Of a stretch of DNA of 38,793 nucleotides, positions 8,712-17,797 are shown piece after piece (the first letter of the stretch is position 1; each line of letters begins with the position of its first letter). Below the pieces are notes generated by a model. It had not been told where the DNA came from. It was given only the letters and a program-made list of their open reading frames with translations, and did no database searches. A program made the translations under genes and the position numbers. The stretch covers positions 1-38,793 of the forward strand of contig JAIOYR010000035.1 in the NCBI GenBank assembly GCA_021740995.1, given 5' to 3'. The DNA is from Taibaiella sp. Lineage in GTDB: Bacteria; Bacteroidota; Bacteroidia; Chitinophagales; Chitinophagaceae.

Positions 8712-9617
8712 CTACCTTTTGTTTAGCTTTCCCTCAAGTACGGCATATAATTGCCGGTGCTTATCGGCATTAATTTCTTTGAGCCGCTGTATGTTTTGCA
8801 GCTTCCATATTATGGCTGGGAACTGTTCAAAATTGTACAGAGCCCAATTAGGAGTACCTTCCTTAAAATCAAGTATAAACTGCTTATCTTCTTCTGTCAA
8901 GTTTTTATGTACTTCATTTAACAGCAGATCTCTTACTCGTTCAAATTCCTCGTAGCTAAAATCTTCCTTACTCATTCCTGTAAACTGATTTTCCATCGCT
9001 GCCCGTTGATCCAATAAATTCGGGAAAAGCACTTCGTTAATGGGGCGTTCACCACTCAATAGCCGAAAATAAAATCCTTCTTTTACCTCTTTGGAGTAGC
9101 CTTCATTTTGCAGAAGGTATTTCACATCAAACAAATCTCTCGGATGCTGTCGGTCTAATGCAGCACAAATCTTTCCTCCATACAATTGTCCGGCTGGAAC
9201 GACATTGATAGCACAAAACGCTTCAAATTCTTCCTGCGCTTTGTTGCACAATATCATCCCTACGGGTGCGGTAAGTGTACCCCTACCCACCATACTCACC
9301 TCTAACTTTACATCAGTCCCATTTACAGAAATCAGTAATTTCCCTTCTTCTTTCCTATGCGTGATGCGAGCTTGGGTAAACACTTTTTCGATAGTAGCTT
9401 TTATTCTCAGCAGGGCATTTCCAATATTCGTGAAAGAAGTTGCCCGGTCTTGGATAGGAACATAGGTCAGGTCAATATCTACTGACAATCTGGGCATATC
9501 CCTCACAAATAAATTGATAGCTGTACCACCATGAAGGGCAAAGCAATCTTCTTTTGCTACCTCTGGCAAAACAGTAAGTAATAATTCAACCTGCTTTTTA
9601 TAAGGTGCTTTTGCCAT
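8712..9617 (-). CDS. abiEii: AbiEii/AbiGii-type nucleotidyltransferase toxin
   Basis: Toxin of a type IV-like toxin-antitoxin pair, a nucleotidyltransferase-fold enzyme that halts growth on phage infection. The 301-aa protein has the family motifs HGGT (residues 29-32) and RLSVDIDLTY with Ser45, Asp47 and Asp49, matching the GG-x(n)-S-x-D-x-D metal and nucleotide site. Length is normal for the family. The ATG at 9617 overlaps the end of the antitoxin gene by 20 bp, giving translational coupling. Transcription runs leftward from the promoter near 10433. Related members in other systems act by modifying tRNA 3' ends, but the substrate here cannot be read from sequence. Confidence 0.9.
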   Translation of the reverse strand: MAKAPYKKQVELLLTVLPEVAKEDCFALHGGTAINLFVRDMPRLSVDIDLTYVPIQDRATSFTNIGNALLRIKATIEKVFTQARITHRKEEGKLLISVNGTDVKLEVSMVGRGTLTAPVGMILCNKAQEEFEAFCAINVVPAGQLYGGKICAALDRQHPRDLFDVKYLLQNEGYSKEVKEGFYFRLLSGERPINEVLFPNLLDQRAAMENQFTGMSKEDFSYEEFERVRDLLLNEVHKNLTEEDKQFILDFKEGTPNWALYNFEQFPAIIWKLQNIQRLKEINADKHRQLYAVLEGKLNKR

Positions 9618-10380
9618 ATTCTTCTAGTTCTCTGGGGATAGTTATTTGATACTTAGCGTTGTACACTCCATTCTTTACGATACTACGCTTGCCTTTTCCT
9701 AGATCTATATTCTTCAAATCGATATAGGGAAACCAACTGTGCTCTGCCTTCTCTGCCATATACATAAACAAACGTTTCACTTTCACCGATTGACATTTTT
9801 CAAGCAGTTGCTGCACCTGAACAGGTCTAAGATTATTCAGACCTTCCATAAGCTCAAAACATTCCATAAGCTCCTGTTTCTCGGGAGCCAAATACAAACA
9901 TTCCATTATCGCCCGCACAGCACCTGATACCTTGATTGAAAAACTCTTCAGTTCAACTTCCACCAAACCTTCGTCAGGTGGCAAAAATGATGACTGATAA
10001 AATTCAACTTTTACTCCCCAATCATGCCGCTGAAACCATGTCGGCAATTGTTCGCCTTTCCCGCCAAATACGATAACCTTTTGTTTGCCTAATTCCAAAT
10101 AATGCGCTTTGCCCAGCATTGATAAAGCCGTTCTACCTGCCGGGTGTATGTTAGTGCCAGATTGAGTTTGTAGTGCATATATTGCACCTTCATAGCCAAC
10201 ATCATCCCCGGTGCGTATCATTGCGCCTGTACCTATAGATTGCAGCCATTGGCCTTTCCTGTAGCGTTTTTGCAGGTCGAGACTATAACCGCTATTTACC
10301 AGCCAAAAGGACTGCATCACGATCCCGTTTGGTAGAGAACTGAGCAATTGGTTTATTTTAGTTGGTTTTTCGGAACTCAT
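9598..10380 (-). CDS. abiEi: AbiEi-family antitoxin / autoregulator
   Basis: A 260-aa protein with the layout of AbiEi antitoxins: an N-terminal winged-helix DNA-binding segment (KINQLLSSLPNGIVMQSFWL) and a middle and C-terminal domain with the family pattern IHPAGRTALSMLGKAHYLEL. It neutralises the downstream toxin and, in characterised relatives, represses its own operon by binding inverted repeats upstream. Here a perfect 9-bp inverted repeat lies 20-43 bp upstream of the start, between start codon and -7 box, supporting autoregulation. The gene overlaps abiEii by 20 bp. The pair is divergent from the sigma-factor operon on the right. Confidence 0.85.
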   Translation of the reverse strand: MSSEKPTKINQLLSSLPNGIVMQSFWLVNSGYSLDLQKRYRKGQWLQSIGTGAMIRTGDDVGYEGAIYALQTQSGTNIHPAGRTALSMLGKAHYLELGKQKVIVFGGKGEQLPTWFQRHDWGVKVEFYQSSFLPPDEGLVEVELKSFSIKVSGAVRAIMECLYLAPEKQELMECFELMEGLNNLRPVQVQQLLEKCQSVKVKRLFMYMAEKAEHSWFPYIDLKNIDLGKGKRSIVKNGVYNAKYQITIPRELEEYGKSTL

Positions 10381-10399
10381 AGTACCTTTATCTTTAGCA

Positions 10400-10423
10400 A
10401 TTTAAACTTTGTATAGTTTAAAT
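10400..10423. promoter_or_regulatory. Palindromic operator upstream of abiEi
   Basis: Perfect inverted repeat ATTTAAACT - six bases - AGTTTAAAT. It sits just downstream of the -7 box on the minus strand, where a bound repressor would block transcription. A third half-site TTTAAACT occurs at 10466-10473. Binding by AbiEi is inferred from how this family works. Confidence 0.6.
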
Positions 10424-10432
10424 GGTTTTGTA

Positions 10433-10440
10433 CAAAGGTA
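10433..10440 (-). promoter_or_regulatory. -7 box of the abiE operon
   Basis: The minus strand reads TACCTTTG, an exact match to the Bacteroidota -7 consensus TAnnTTTG, about 53 bases before the abiEi ATG. No clear TTTG -33 box is seen at 19-21 bp upstream, so activity rests on the -7 element. Confidence 0.5.
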
Positions 10441-10588
10441 CTAAAAGTCCCTAAAATGCAGTTATTTTAAACTGTTGGTGTAAATTGCATGAATTAGGAG
10501 GCTGTATGAAGCAAGATAATATAGCCGCTGTGGCGGCTGTCGCTATCCTAATATATATTATGTAATTTGTGCCAATAATGAAACCACA

Positions 10589-11221
10589 ATGAATCTCACG
10601 GAATACAAAGAAAAATCACAATTACCGGATAGTGATTTGATTGACGGCTTGACGCTTCATGAAGATTACCTGGCAGTGATTTATAAAAAGCACAAAGACT
10701 ATTGCATAAAATTTATGCAAAAACAGTGTAATGGCAATGATTATGACGAATTAATAAACGACATATATCACGATGCTATCCTGGTTTTATACGAAAAGGC
10801 GAAAAATGGCGATTTCGTTCTTACTTCCTCCATACAGACCTACCTGAATTCAATATGCCGGTATCAGCTATTGAATAAATTCAAAGACACCGGAAAGTTT
10901 ATTATACTGCCGGATGCTACAAATTTTGACAATGAAGATGAGCCATATAAATACCGCCCCGGAATAAATGACTGGTTACCTGTGGATGAAAATGATATTA
11001 ATAGTGAACGGGTGCAGGCAATAGTGAGTAGTCTAGAATTAATGAGAGGGAAAGGTGACTGTTATGAGCTGCTGTCGATGTACTACTATCACAATAAAAC
11101 CATGAAACAAATTGCAGAACACTTTGACTATAAGGGTGAGCATATAGCCAAAAACAAGAACTATCTCTGCAAAGAAAAATTGAAAACACTAACTTTTGGA
11201 AAACTCAAGAAAATAAGATGA
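10589..11221 (+). CDS. ECF-type RNA polymerase sigma factor
   Basis: A 210-aa sigma-70-like protein of the extracytoplasmic-function type. The N-terminal part (about residues 25-95) has region 2 character: YKKHKDYCIKFMQKQ, then a helix with YDELINDIYHDAILVLYEKA. The C-terminal part (about 140-205) has region 4 with a helix-turn-helix (LLSMYYYHNKTMKQIAEHF). A longer-than-usual acidic linker separates them. It should direct RNA polymerase to a dedicated promoter set; the repeated GGTTACC-N14-CTATAAAT element farther right is the obvious candidate target. Its stop overlaps the start of the next gene (ATGA), a typical sigma/anti-sigma arrangement. No copy of that element precedes this gene itself. 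Confidence 0.85.
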   Translation: MNLTEYKEKSQLPDSDLIDGLTLHEDYLAVIYKKHKDYCIKFMQKQCNGNDYDELINDIYHDAILVLYEKAKNGDFVLTSSIQTYLNSICRYQLLNKFKDTGKFIILPDATNFDNEDEPYKYRPGINDWLPVDENDINSERVQAIVSSLELMRGKGDCYELLSMYYYHNKTMKQIAEHFDYKGEHIAKNKNYLCKEKLKTLTFGKLKKIR

Positions 11222-12432
11222 GGCGCGATATTGAACTGTTACAACAAATTATTGGACCCGAGTTGGCGCTGGCTGGGGGATCCCACATTCTGGGATATGA
11301 AACTTTTTGGGTCAAACTAAATGATCTCTTACTTTCCCCTAGGCTTCAGGCAAATGATTTGTTAACCTTGCTTCACGACTTTAAAGTAGATAGTGCCAAG
11401 CAATTATTTTCCGGTAAAATCAACGATTTTCGACATCAATATGTAGACGCACTTGCAAATGACTATTTATCAGGATTTGCCAGCCCAACACTTGAGCTGC
11501 TAATAAAGACACAGTATGCACCACTCCTGAATGAAATAGCTTTTAAAAGAGATTTAAAATCCGCTATAACGATAACAGAAAGAGCCAGGCTAACGAAAAA
11601 GCTATCTCTGACTGATGAAGAACTGCTTTTTGATTTATCCGATTCAGAAATGGCTTCTGCTTTTGGTAAAATAGACAAGAAAAAGGAGCAGGAAGATATA
11701 ATGAAAAAGATGCGGGAGTGGGACAAAGAAGAGACGCCTGCTTATGCCAACAATGAGCATATTTCCTATCAGGTTAATGAACCAGCGACCGAATATTCAG
11801 CCGCTAGCAAGAAAGAGACTAAGCGCATACCGCTATCTTTTATAAAATACGCTGCCGCAGCTTGCTTTATTGGTGCAATGGTGTGGATTGGTGTTAGTTT
11901 TTATGATACCGGTTCAGACAGAGACAATACAGAAGTTGCGAAGGTTGATGCCCCTGCTGTACCAGGTGCGAAAATAAAACCAGCATTTGCCGAAGTTGAG
12001 TTATCTGAAAATATTATACCGGTGCAAACAGAAACAGGAATGGGATTTGCTGATGTTGGAGCGGTAAAGAAATTGCCTATTGTAATTCAGAATGTAGTGC
12101 CGAGAATTCAATCAATAGAAGACTACCTGAATAAACCACAGGCAGATACAAGTGAAACAACATTAAGGGCTATAGCAAAAGAAGAATTGGAATCATTGCG
12201 AAGACTATCAACGTCTTATATTTTTGATGGCGAAAAATTGCAATTTTTTCAAACATTAGATGCCCATGTGCAGAATAGTGTAATTAAAACTGCCGATAAA
12301 AAATACTACTTCATGTCTGGCGATAATTTTTATCAGCTCACCATTTCCAAGCAACAACAGGACTTAAATAAAATTACCGACAGCCCGTTAATTGAAAAAC
12401 TGGAAAGGATTGCTTTTGACAATAAAAATTAG
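11218..12432 (+). CDS. Single-pass membrane protein, candidate anti-sigma factor
   Basis: A 404-aa protein of no family I recognise. It has a long N-terminal region without signal peptide, one hydrophobic segment at about residues 207-228 (FIKYAAAACFIGAMVWIGV), and a C-terminal half that would lie outside the cytoplasm. This is the topology of anti-sigma factors: a cytoplasmic sigma-binding half, one membrane span and a periplasmic sensor. It is not of the FecR type common in this phylum. It overlaps the sigma gene (ATGA), and the next gene follows after five bases. The anti-sigma role rests on position and topology, not on a recognised domain. Confidence 0.7.
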   Translation: MRRDIELLQQIIGPELALAGGSHILGYETFWVKLNDLLLSPRLQANDLLTLLHDFKVDSAKQLFSGKINDFRHQYVDALANDYLSGFASPTLELLIKTQYAPLLNEIAFKRDLKSAITITERARLTKKLSLTDEELLFDLSDSEMASAFGKIDKKKEQEDIMKKMREWDKEETPAYANNEHISYQVNEPATEYSAASKKETKRIPLSFIKYAAAACFIGAMVWIGVSFYDTGSDRDNTEVAKVDAPAVPGAKIKPAFAEVELSENIIPVQTETGMGFADVGAVKKLPIVIQNVVPRIQSIEDYLNKPQADTSETTLRAIAKEELESLRRLSTSYIFDGEKLQFFQTLDAHVQNSVIKTADKKYYFMSGDNFYQLTISKQQQDLNKITDSPLIEKLERIAFDNKN

Positions 12433-12437
12433 ACCAT

Positions 12438-13964
12438 TTGAAGAACTTAATACTCTTATTACTAGGTCTTCTTGCTTTCATAAATATGAAGGCACAGAAT
12501 ATTTCTGCGAAGAAAAATACGCTCAACAAAGTATTTGGTGATCTGGTGAATGCCTATGGTAATGCTAAATCAGCACCAGCTCATGAGCTAATTCCCAAAT
12601 CATCCGATGAAAAGTATATTGCTACTTATATATCTACACCATCCCCTATAATAAAGGTTGATGAACAGCTTTTTGACCTCTGTATGCAGATGGGGGCTGA
12701 TAGTTTGAATGCGCTCTCTATTATCCTAAGTCATGAGCTTGCACACTATTACAATGACCACCACTGGTGTACTGACTTTGCATTTGCACTAAGCAAAGAA
12801 GCGAAATCTAAAGCTGAGAAAGAGAAAAATTACTGGCATAGTAAAGAAGAGAAAACCATTCACGAGGGAGAAGCGGATAATTTTGGGTTGTATCACTCTT
12901 GCATTGCCGGATACAGCCCGTTTAATGTTTACAGCCGATTGCTGCACAAGATATACACCGCATATGGCTTACCAGAAAACATGATTGGATACCCTTCAAA
13001 GAATGAACGCAAGCTAATTTGTAAGGAGGCCGAAAATAAAATAGTAAAGCTATATCCTGTTTTTCAAGCGGGGATTATTATGCTTCATTTAAAATATTAT
13101 ACGGTTGCAGCAGATTGTTTTCAATATCTAAGTATGTACTTCCCTAGCAGAGAGGTGTACAATAATCTTGGCGTTTGCAAATTGTTTGAAGCACTTGATT
13201 ATAATGGGTATGATAGTTTGAATTTTATTTATCCAATCGAAGTTGATCCATTAAGCAGAATGTTTCAAAGTATAAATAGGGGTGTCGACAGAAATGGAAA
13301 GGAGATAATTCAGAGGCAATTTTTCCAAGAGGCTAAAACTGCATTTGAAAAGGCTCTTGCTTTAGATCCTCAATATGTGCCAGCCTTTATTAACCTTGCA
13401 TGTCTATATGATGCAAAGAAAAATTATCAATCTGCTTTGGGTACTATATCTGAAATTCCGGTATCTGTCAGCTATTCTAATGATATAAAATTAATTGAGG
13501 CTATAGCTTTGTATCATACTGGAGAGAAGAATAAATCTTCTGCAATATTTTCGGAGTTAGCAAAAACAAACAGCCCCCTCTTAGTTTACAATAGTGAATT
13601 AGCTCTACTAGCAGCCAAAGAAAAAAGTGCTTTCGAAATTGAAGGTTGGAAGGACGAGTGGATACAGCATCATATCACTCCGATCAATAGAACTTGTAAT
13701 TTTAGTTATAAATTGTCACTAGACTCCTCACATATTATATCAATTAACGAGGATTTAGTTTTAAAAAGTGCTACTTATTCTTTTTATGAGGTACTCACAA
13801 TCGTAAATAAAGAAAAGAAGATCACAATAGAGATTGAGAAATGCACCGAAGAATCTTCTCCTTTCACTCTCGCTAATTTTTTTGTGTTAAAAGAAAATCA
13901 GTGCTTCAAGATCACATCTAATAATATCTGCTGGTTAGTAAACTATAACATAAAGTATGATTAA
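12438..13964 (+). CDS. Secreted M48-like zinc metallopeptidase with TPR region
   Basis: A 508-aa predicted exported protein. The TTG start at 12438 is chosen because it restores a full signal peptide (MKNLILLLLGLLAFINMKAQ); the first in-frame ATG would cut it off. The zinc site HELAH is at residues 99-103 and the third ligand is probably Glu143 in HEGEADNFG, the M48 pattern. A C-terminal TPR-like stretch follows (FEKALALDPQYVPAFINLACLY, about residue 308 on). It lies five bases after the membrane protein gene, and its end overlaps the CHAT gene by eight bases. A periplasmic peptidase in a sigma operon suggests site-1-type cleavage of the anti-sigma candidate; that is inference. Confidence 0.8.
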   Translation: MKNLILLLLGLLAFINMKAQNISAKKNTLNKVFGDLVNAYGNAKSAPAHELIPKSSDEKYIATYISTPSPIIKVDEQLFDLCMQMGADSLNALSIILSHELAHYYNDHHWCTDFAFALSKEAKSKAEKEKNYWHSKEEKTIHEGEADNFGLYHSCIAGYSPFNVYSRLLHKIYTAYGLPENMIGYPSKNERKLICKEAENKIVKLYPVFQAGIIMLHLKYYTVAADCFQYLSMYFPSREVYNNLGVCKLFEALDYNGYDSLNFIYPIEVDPLSRMFQSINRGVDRNGKEIIQRQFFQEAKTAFEKALALDPQYVPAFINLACLYDAKKNYQSALGTISEIPVSVSYSNDIKLIEAIALYHTGEKNKSSAIFSELAKTNSPLLVYNSELALLAAKEKSAFEIEGWKDEWIQHHITPINRTCNFSYKLSLDSSHIISINEDLVLKSATYSFYEVLTIVNKEKKITIEIEKCTEESSPFTLANFFVLKENQCFKITSNNICWLVNYNIKYD

Positions 13965-16900
13965 TAGACAGGTTTTGAAAGTTTGTTTTTGTGTTTTTGT
14001 TACTTTTTGTGCTGCTTTAAGTTGTATGGCTCAGAATTTGAGACTTGACTTAAATAGAATTGATAAGGAGGGCGCAACAAAAAAAACAAATGGCGAGTAT
14101 TTAGACTATTTAGAAGTTGAGATTACTAAGGTTGCTGATTCTTTTGGAAAAGCTTCCAAAGAATATATTTTCTTGAAAGGCTTCTATTTAGATGAATATA
14201 ATAGAAGATTGCAACCATTAAGTACATTAAGCCCTATTTCTCTAGAAGTGATGAAGTCTGGTCGAAAAGAACTCGTTCAGTTAGTTATGAACGTGTATGG
14301 TGATACTACTTGGCAATATTATTCCGCGAGAAGTATATACTCGAATTATTGTACCTCTATCGGGAGTCAAAGTTTGAATGACGATAGCGAACTCACCATT
14401 TTGATAGGCTCTTTCTATAATTCTATTTCTAAAATAGCAAGTACTAATTCTCTTTCCGATACTGATCGGCACTTCTATATTTATGGATCTTATGTCAGCA
14501 TTGCTTCATTATATAGAAAAGTAGGTCTACTGGACTCTGCAATTCTCTATTTCGAAAAAGCATTGAGTTATCGGAAACAGCATGCTGCAATTTTATACGG
14601 CATTGATAACTTTATTCAGATTTTGAGAAATTACGCGCGTTTAGCAGCGCAAAAAGACGCAATACTTGGTTTTAATATCCTTATGGATAATGAAGAACTT
14701 GTTGAACAAAAATATGCAACTAATAAGCAATGGCATATCGATTATCTATACGACATCCTGGATTATTTTATAAACAATAACAATGTAAATAAGGATGCAA
14801 TTGCTTACCTAAAAAAAGTAGATGCCCTTGTCAAAAAAACATACGAGGAGCAGTCTGTGGATTATATGTCGTATATATTGAACCATAGATTGCAAGTAAT
14901 TAAAAAGGCTGGTTACAAGTCCGAAGTATTTCAACAGTTGTCTTCTGTAAATGAGATTTACAATAAAAATAAAAAATTGCAATCGAGCTATTTTTTTTTA
15001 AAGCTATGTGCAGAATGGTTTGATTATTATAATTCAATTGGTGATAAGAATAACTGTCTAAAACAACTAGTTTATGCGAGAAACTATCTTGATAGTATTG
15101 ACTACACAACACTTTTTAGCTCTAAAAACGGCTCCTATTTTGATCGAAAAGCTTTTCCGGAGGTAATTTATATTTATAGACAACTCGGCTATTATTATCA
15201 GTTTAGAGACCTTGATAGTTGTTTACTATATCATTTCAAAGTTCTGGACTTAGAAGAAAATGCAAAAAAAACATGGGGTGATTACACAGTGCATCAATAT
15301 CATGAAATTGCAAAATTGCTTGTGAGCACACATGATAGTGATTACTATGATAATGCACTAAAGTTCTGTTCTATGGCATTATCGGAATTCGAATATGCTT
15401 ATGGTAGAGAATCTGGGTATTATAAGGCTGCTTTATATACCCTGGGCGAAATAAAGTTCAAAAAAAGTAAAGGTCAAAATGGTTTGACAGAAATGGCTCC
15501 ATTTGTATACTTAAAGCTTTATGATACCACATTTGTGCCGACTTTCAATACAAGTCATTTTTTGTCTTATGGGGATTGTCTCAATTCGGCAGGCAAATTT
15601 GACTCCGCTGATTTCTTTTACCAGGAAATATACCAGAGAAATCAGAATGCTCGAATTTTTAGAATTCTAGGTTATTCTAATGATTTACAGATAAAAGCGT
15701 TAAACGACATCTATGTGCAAAGCAATTTGATTTTGACTCAGCATCTCTTGAGATATAATCAAAAGAATTACAATCACGTTTCGACAGATTTGGCGAAATG
15801 GCTTTTTGATAAGAATTTAATTTATCAAGTTGAATCCTACAGCAAGCAAGCTGAGAGATATGGTCGCAACCAAAAGAAAACAGAAACATACGAAAACTTG
15901 GTTAACAGCAAAAGGAAGTATGATTCGCTATTGAATTTTGCAGAATCACAAAATATAGAAGAACTGGACACTGCATACGCCCGATATGATTTTTATAAAA
16001 ACTTAATGATACAAGACTACATTCTTGATGCATTTGAAAAAAGAAATCGGCTTTCCAAAATTGATAGTGACTTTTCTTTCTCTGAAGTCCAAGAAAAGTT
16101 AGGTGAAGACGAATGCTTTATCGATGTTATTCGTTTTTTAAAAAGCGATCCTCAACGTGGCTTTTCTCCAGAACCCTATTATGCAATTACTATTCTTACT
16201 CATTCCGATCAAGAAAAATTGGAATATTTTTTCATTCAACATGGAGATAAATTCGAAAAGGAAGTCCAAAGTGATGACGTTGACTACAATGTACTTTCCT
16301 CTAGTTTAAGTCCGATGATTGCCAAGTTGAAGCCTTTCGGTAAAATATATTTTTGCCCTGATGGGATTTTTAATTTAATAAACTTGAATTCCTTAAAAGA
16401 TTCCGATGGGAATTATTTACTTAAAGCAAAAAATATCTCGTATGTCAATAGCACGAAAGATATTTTTCTAAAACCCGAACGTAGTACTAGCAAGAAATCT
16501 ATAATTTTTGTAGGCAATCCTAAATTTAATAACAGCCAATATATAAAATCACAAGTAAGAGGTGTAGTAAATAATGCTAGTTTTTCTAACTTTTCTGAAC
16601 TCCCTTATTCTAAAATTGAAATTGAAACAGTTGAAAAGATCCTTTTAGAAAAAAAATGGCAATGCAAAAAATACATCGGGCTTGATTGTTCTGAAAAGAG
16701 CCTTCAAATCGAACCATTAAAAGGTATTTTGCATATTGCTACTCATGGTTATTACATTCCAGACAATGATAGTCTAAACATTTCTAGTGCAATGCTCAGT
16801 AATCAATATCTAAGGGCTGGTCTAGTATTGGGCAGTTCTTCAGCGAATGCCGATAATATTTTGACATCATATGAAGTGATGAGCCTAGACTTGGAAAATG

Positions 16901-17193
16901 TCTCTTTAGTTGTTTTGAGCGCCTGTGAATCTGGAAAGGGTAAACTACTGCCCGGCCAAGGTGCGTATGGCTTGCAAAGAGCCTTCTCTATTGCTGGTGC
17001 GAAAAATGTATTAATCTCAGTAAGAAACGTTGATGATAAAGCAACGCAGATTTTGATGAAATACTTTTATTTGCAGATCGCCGATGGAAAAGAGTTTAAT
17101 CAGGCTCTTAAGCTCGCCCAGCTTCAAATGATAGAACATCCTATTTACAGTGATCCGAAATACTGGAGTGGGTTCATCTTAATTGAAAATTAG
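13957..17193 (+). CDS. Secreted TPR-CHAT caspase-like protein
   Basis: A 1078-aa protein with an N-terminal signal peptide ending near CMAQN, a long helical TPR-type middle (for example LDSAILYFEKALSYR and LLYHFKVLDLEE) and a C-terminal CHAT protease domain. The catalytic dyad is intact: His930 in HIATHG and Cys990 in LSACESGKG, followed by the conserved GAYGLQRAFSIAGAKNVL stretch. CHAT proteases are clan CD cysteine peptidases related to caspases and separase. The gene overlaps the metallopeptidase gene and closes the sigma operon. It is strikingly AT-rich in codon use. The export signal is unusual next to the cytoplasmic TPR-CHAT proteins of CRISPR and gasdermin systems. Its substrate is unknown. 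Confidence 0.88.
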   Translation: MINRQVLKVCFCVFVTFCAALSCMAQNLRLDLNRIDKEGATKKTNGEYLDYLEVEITKVADSFGKASKEYIFLKGFYLDEYNRRLQPLSTLSPISLEVMKSGRKELVQLVMNVYGDTTWQYYSARSIYSNYCTSIGSQSLNDDSELTILIGSFYNSISKIASTNSLSDTDRHFYIYGSYVSIASLYRKVGLLDSAILYFEKALSYRKQHAAILYGIDNFIQILRNYARLAAQKDAILGFNILMDNEELVEQKYATNKQWHIDYLYDILDYFINNNNVNKDAIAYLKKVDALVKKTYEEQSVDYMSYILNHRLQVIKKAGYKSEVFQQLSSVNEIYNKNKKLQSSYFFLKLCAEWFDYYNSIGDKNNCLKQLVYARNYLDSIDYTTLFSSKNGSYFDRKAFPEVIYIYRQLGYYYQFRDLDSCLLYHFKVLDLEENAKKTWGDYTVHQYHEIAKLLVSTHDSDYYDNALKFCSMALSEFEYAYGRESGYYKAALYTLGEIKFKKSKGQNGLTEMAPFVYLKLYDTTFVPTFNTSHFLSYGDCLNSAGKFDSADFFYQEIYQRNQNARIFRILGYSNDLQIKALNDIYVQSNLILTQHLLRYNQKNYNHVSTDLAKWLFDKNLIYQVESYSKQAERYGRNQKKTETYENLVNSKRKYDSLLNFAESQNIEELDTAYARYDFYKNLMIQDYILDAFEKRNRLSKIDSDFSFSEVQEKLGEDECFIDVIRFLKSDPQRGFSPEPYYAITILTHSDQEKLEYFFIQHGDKFEKEVQSDDVDYNVLSSSLSPMIAKLKPFGKIYFCPDGIFNLINLNSLKDSDGNYLLKAKNISYVNSTKDIFLKPERSTSKKSIIFVGNPKFNNSQYIKSQVRGVVNNASFSNFSELPYSKIEIETVEKILLEKKWQCKKYIGLDCSEKSLQIEPLKGILHIATHGYYIPDNDSLNISSAMLSNQYLRAGLVLGSSSANADNILTSYEVMSLDLENVSLVVLSACESGKGKLLPGQGAYGLQRAFSIAGAKNVLISVRNVDDKATQILMKYFYLQIADGKEFNQALKLAQLQMIEHPIYSDPKYWSGFILIEN

Positions 17194-17205
17194 TATATGC
17201 AAATA

Positions 17206-17224
17206 ACCGCCTTAACAAGGCGGT
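17206..17224. terminator. Hairpin between convergent operons
   Basis: An 8-bp perfect stem (ACCGCCTT / AAGGCGGT) with a three-base loop lies 12 bases after the CHAT gene stop and before the end of the convergent repeat-protein gene. There is no strong T-run, so it may end transcription weakly in either direction. Confidence 0.5.
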
Positions 17225-17250
17225 CAATAAGTAAGCAAAGATTCATTTTA

Positions 17251-17748
17251 CTATTGCGAGTAGGTTGTGGTGTAGTTCCCCCAATAATCAGTATTGCCAG
17301 TACTTGTACCAATAGTATTTCCGTAACTGTTAGAATAATTGGTGTTGTAGTTGCCCGAATAATCTGATGAACTGGTGCTGGTTCCTATTGTGTTCCCGTA
17401 GCCGTTGCTGTAAGTAGTGTTGTAGTTTCCCCAGTAGTCACTGTTGCTAGTGCTCGTTCCTATGGTGTTACCATAGCTATTAGTGTAGGTAGTGTTGTAA
17501 TTCCCCCAATAATCAGAGGAGCCTGTACTTGTAGCTATGGTATTACCATAGCTGCTGGTGTAGGTTGTATTCACATTGCCCCAGTAGTCTTTTGAAGTTT
17601 GGCTTGTACCTACCGTCTGGCCATACTGGTTTGCATAGGTTGTATTGATGTTGCCCCAGTAGTCTACAGAACTTTTGCTGGTTTGGGCATTGGCGCCGTT
17701 TGTTAGGCTTAATAGAGTTATTACGAGAACTATAATTGAGTATTTCAT
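17251..17748 (-). CDS. Secreted protein of six 25-residue DYWGN repeats
   Basis: A 165-aa predicted exported protein: the signal peptide ends around TNGANAQ, and six near-identical 25-residue units fill the rest. Each unit carries DYWGN, then NTTY and YGNTIG; the fifth has DYSGN and the last is cut short. The repeats are 75 bp at DNA level. The composition (Tyr, Asn, Thr, Ser, Gly) suggests a beta-rich, perhaps fibrous or surface protein. It is the last gene of a short leftward unit, 49 bp after the Tyr-rich gene, and has no sigma element of its own. No catalytic residues are evident, and no named family is recognised. Confidence 0.75.
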   Translation of the reverse strand: MKYSIIVLVITLLSLTNGANAQTSKSSVDYWGNINTTYANQYGQTVGTSQTSKDYWGNVNTTYTSSYGNTIATSTGSSDYWGNYNTTYTNSYGNTIGTSTSNSDYWGNYNTTYSNGYGNTIGTSTSSSDYSGNYNTNYSNSYGNTIGTSTGNTDYWGNYTTTYSQ

Positions 17749-17797
17749 TTTTGATAATTTTTTGAATTAATAATGTTGTTTGTATTAGTGGATAATA

